From the NCBI GenBank assembly GCA_937124505.1, contig CAKZKV010000086.1, forward strand, positions 1-6,931: 6,931 nt of DNA, given 5' to 3'. Below the pieces are notes generated by a model. That model had not been told where the DNA came from and searched no databases. It saw only the letters and a program-made list of their open reading frames with translations. A program made the translations under genes and the position numbers. Origin of the DNA: an uncultured Alphaproteobacteria bacterium. Lineage in GTDB: Bacteria; Pseudomonadota; Alphaproteobacteria; Micavibrionales; Micavibrionaceae. Numbering within the stretch: the first letter of the stretch is position 1; every line of letters begins with the position of its first letter. This document shows, piece after piece, positions 5,544 through 6,931 of the stretch.

Positions 5544-6245
5544 AACGTGATAAAAATGATATGTGCCGGCGGCGGCAGCGCCGTCGATCTGGGTCGCTTC
5601 AAAGCATCCGGTTTCATGGCCTGATGTTTCTCCCCCGGTTGTTTCAATGATCGTTGTGGTCGGAAAATCTCCTGTATATTTTAGTGTACGAAATTCACCA
5701 CTGGAAACAGGTGGCGCATCATTTGTATTCTCAATGCCCACCAACTCATTGATTTCCATGCAGATGTTTTTATCAAGATAAGGCAGCAAGGCGATCAGTT
5801 CATTCCCGCTCAGGGCCGCATTGGACTGGATGCCATCAACGCGGTTTCCGCCGGTAAAGACCCAGTCAGAGCCGTCATTGACGTTTTTCGGCGCGGTCAG
5901 CCATGTGATGCTGCCGCCGTCACTATGAAACACCTTGCAATAATCCGCGACTTCCGGTGTGTGTTTATAAGCGGCCAAAAGTGCATTTGAGGCAAGGTAA
6001 AAACTGATATCATTTTCTGAACACAGGCCACGCACCATCACACGCTCTATCCCCCGGCTCAGGCGGCTGGCGTAGCTTAAGGTATCCTGGGCGTAAACGC
6101 GCGCTTCCTCCTTGGTCAGGTTATTGACGCTGCTGTTGAGTGTGCTGGAAAAGGCATAGGCCAAAGCCGCAAACAGAACAATGGCGATCAGGATATAAAA
6201 AATCGCGAAGCCGGAGTCTGGGGACGGGGCGTAAGTTTGTCTCAT
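5529..6245 (-). CDS. Type IV pilin-like (pseudopilin-like) protein
   Basis: The 238-residue protein has a pilin-like N-terminus: an 11- or 12-residue polar leader, then GFAIFYILIAIVLFAALAY (12-30), a hydrophobic helix starting right after a Gly-Phe pair as in type III signal sequences. A polar ectodomain follows with four cysteines (75, 103, 162, 214), enough for two disulfides, and the C-terminus is YHFYHVLVAR. In true pilins a prepilin peptidase cuts before the Phe and residue +5 is Glu. Here +5 is Tyr17, so it may be a minor pseudopilin or simply a membrane-anchored exported protein. No pilus assembly genes are in the window. It starts 30 bases after rpoD on the same strand, and GGA before the ATG is too close to be a good ribosome binding site. 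Its end overlaps the AAA+ gene by 15 bases tail to tail. Confidence 0.65.
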   Translation of the reverse strand: MRQTYAPSPDSGFAIFYILIAIVLFAALAYAFSSTLNSSVNNLTKEEARVYAQDTLSYASRLSRGIERVMVRGLCSENDISFYLASNALLAAYKHTPEVADYCKVFHSDGGSITWLTAPKNVNDGSDWVFTGGNRVDGIQSNAALSGNELIALLPYLDKNICMEINELVGIENTNDAPPVSSGEFRTLKYTGDFPTTTIIETTGGETSGHETGCFEATQIDGAAAAGTYHFYHVLVAR

Positions 6246-6275
6246 TCCATGAGAGTAACATGAAAAAGGTAAAAC

Positions 6276-6931
6276 TTAAGTATCCAAAAAGCTGCGGAGT
6301 TTGCGGGAGCGGGACGGATGTTTCAGCTTGCGCAGGGCTTTAGCTTCAATCTGGCGAATACGCTCGCGTGTCACGTTGAACTGTTGCCCGACTTCTTCCA
6401 GCGTGTGATCAGTGTTCATCCCGATGCCAAAACGCATGCGCAGGACGCGTTCTTCGCGCGGCGTCAGGGAGGCCAAAACACGGGTGGTTGCTTCACGCAA
6501 ATTAGAGTGGATTGCGGTTTCCAGCGGCATGATCGCGTTTTTATCCTCGATAAAATCGCCCAGAGAGGAATCTTCCTCATCCCCGATCGGCGTTTCGAGG
6601 GAAACGGGTTCTTTCGCAATTTTCAGAACTTTACGCACTTTTTCAAGCGGCATGTGCAGGCGTTGCGCCAGTTCTTCCGGGGTTGGTTCGCGACCAATTT
6701 CATGCAACATCTGACGCGATGTACGCACCAGTTTGTTGATCGTTTCGATCATATGCACCGGAATACGGATGGTGCGGGCCTGATCTGCAATGGAGCGGGT
6801 AATCGCCTGCCGAATCCACCATGTTGCATAAGTTGAGAATTTGTAACCGCGGCGGTATTCAAATTTATCGACGGCTTTCATCAGGCCGATATTGCCTTCC
6901 TGAATGAGATCAAGGAATTGCAGGCCGCGAT
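6276..6931 (-). CDS. rpoD: RNA polymerase primary sigma factor RpoD (sigma-70), C-terminal part
   Basis: The last 218 codons of the housekeeping sigma factor, which directs RNA polymerase to -10/-35 promoters. Seen from the window edge: region 2 with [20 protein letters not shown], then [20 protein letters not shown] (core binding, -10 recognition and melting residues); region 3 with [33 protein letters not shown] and [21 protein letters not shown]; and region 4 with [16 protein letters not shown] and the -35-binding helix-turn-helix [20 protein letters not shown]. The C-terminus [10 protein letters not shown] is the normal one. The reading frame stays open to the edge, so the ATG at 6881 is internal and the gene continues beyond the window. 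The wording of regions 3 and 4 is characteristic of alphaproteobacteria. No terminator hairpin is evident in the 30 bases before the pilin-like gene, so read-through is possible. Confidence 0.97.
   Translation of the reverse strand, partial: RGLQFLDLIQEGNIGLMKAVDKFEYRRGYKFSTYATWWIRQAITRSIADQARTIRIPVHMIETINKLVRTSRQMLHEIGREPTPEELAQRLHMPLEKVRKVLKIAKEPVSLETPIGDEEDSSLGDFIEDKNAIMPLETAIHSNLREATTRVLASLTPREERVLRMRFGIGMNTDHTLEEVGQQFNVTRERIRQIEAKALRKLKHPSRSRKLRSFLDT

Noticed and set aside
6318..6836. A 172-residue + strand frame opposite rpoD
   Set aside because: It is a shadow of the highly conserved sigma factor coding sequence.

Overview
The window most likely comes from the chromosome of an alphaproteobacterium of moderate GC content. 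The best evidence is the C-terminal part of the primary sigma factor RpoD at the right edge, whose regions 2 to 4 read like alphaproteobacterial RpoD. The left edge fits as well: a gpsA end followed by a small EVE-domain gene, a linkage I recall from this class. A deep-branching, moderately AT-rich lineage such as the Micavibrio-like bacteria would suit the pilin-like and small membrane proteins, but that is a guess.

Layout. Positions 1-403 (+) hold the 3' end of gpsA, and 455-763 (+) a small membrane protein. At 771-824 there is an intact Shine-Dalgarno sequence followed by a 12-codon stub that begins like the EVE gene. Next comes a reverse-strand, AT-rich gene at 819-1277 that resembles the stand-alone ADP-ribosyltransferase-like domains of phage and polyvalent proteins. 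The complete EVE gene follows at 1361-1768 (+). The first 21 bases after the start position of the stub (787-807) recur at the start of the EVE gene (1362-1382) with one mismatch. I read this as a roughly 575-bp one-gene insertion at the 5' end of the EVE gene, with the target's beginning duplicated.

To the right is a signalling block. A small single-pass membrane protein (1789-2166, -) lies downstream of a large soluble hybrid histidine kinase (2264-4234, -) that contains a complete phosphorelay (HisKA, ATPase, two receivers, HPt) but no recognisable sensor. A CbxX/CfqX-type AAA+ ATPase (4359-5543, +) diverges from the kinase across 124 bp. The ATPase overlaps tail to tail by 15 bases with a pilin-like secreted or membrane-anchored protein (5529-6245, -), which lies 30 bases downstream of rpoD (6276-6931, -).

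How the genes work together. gpsA, the small membrane gene and the original EVE gene look like a former co-directional operon, now interrupted by the reverse-strand cassette. The kinase and ATPase share a divergent control region and may be co-regulated, but the sequence names no common pathway. No tRNA, rRNA, CRISPR array or transposase gene is visible. All noncoding stretches are shorter than 300 bases.
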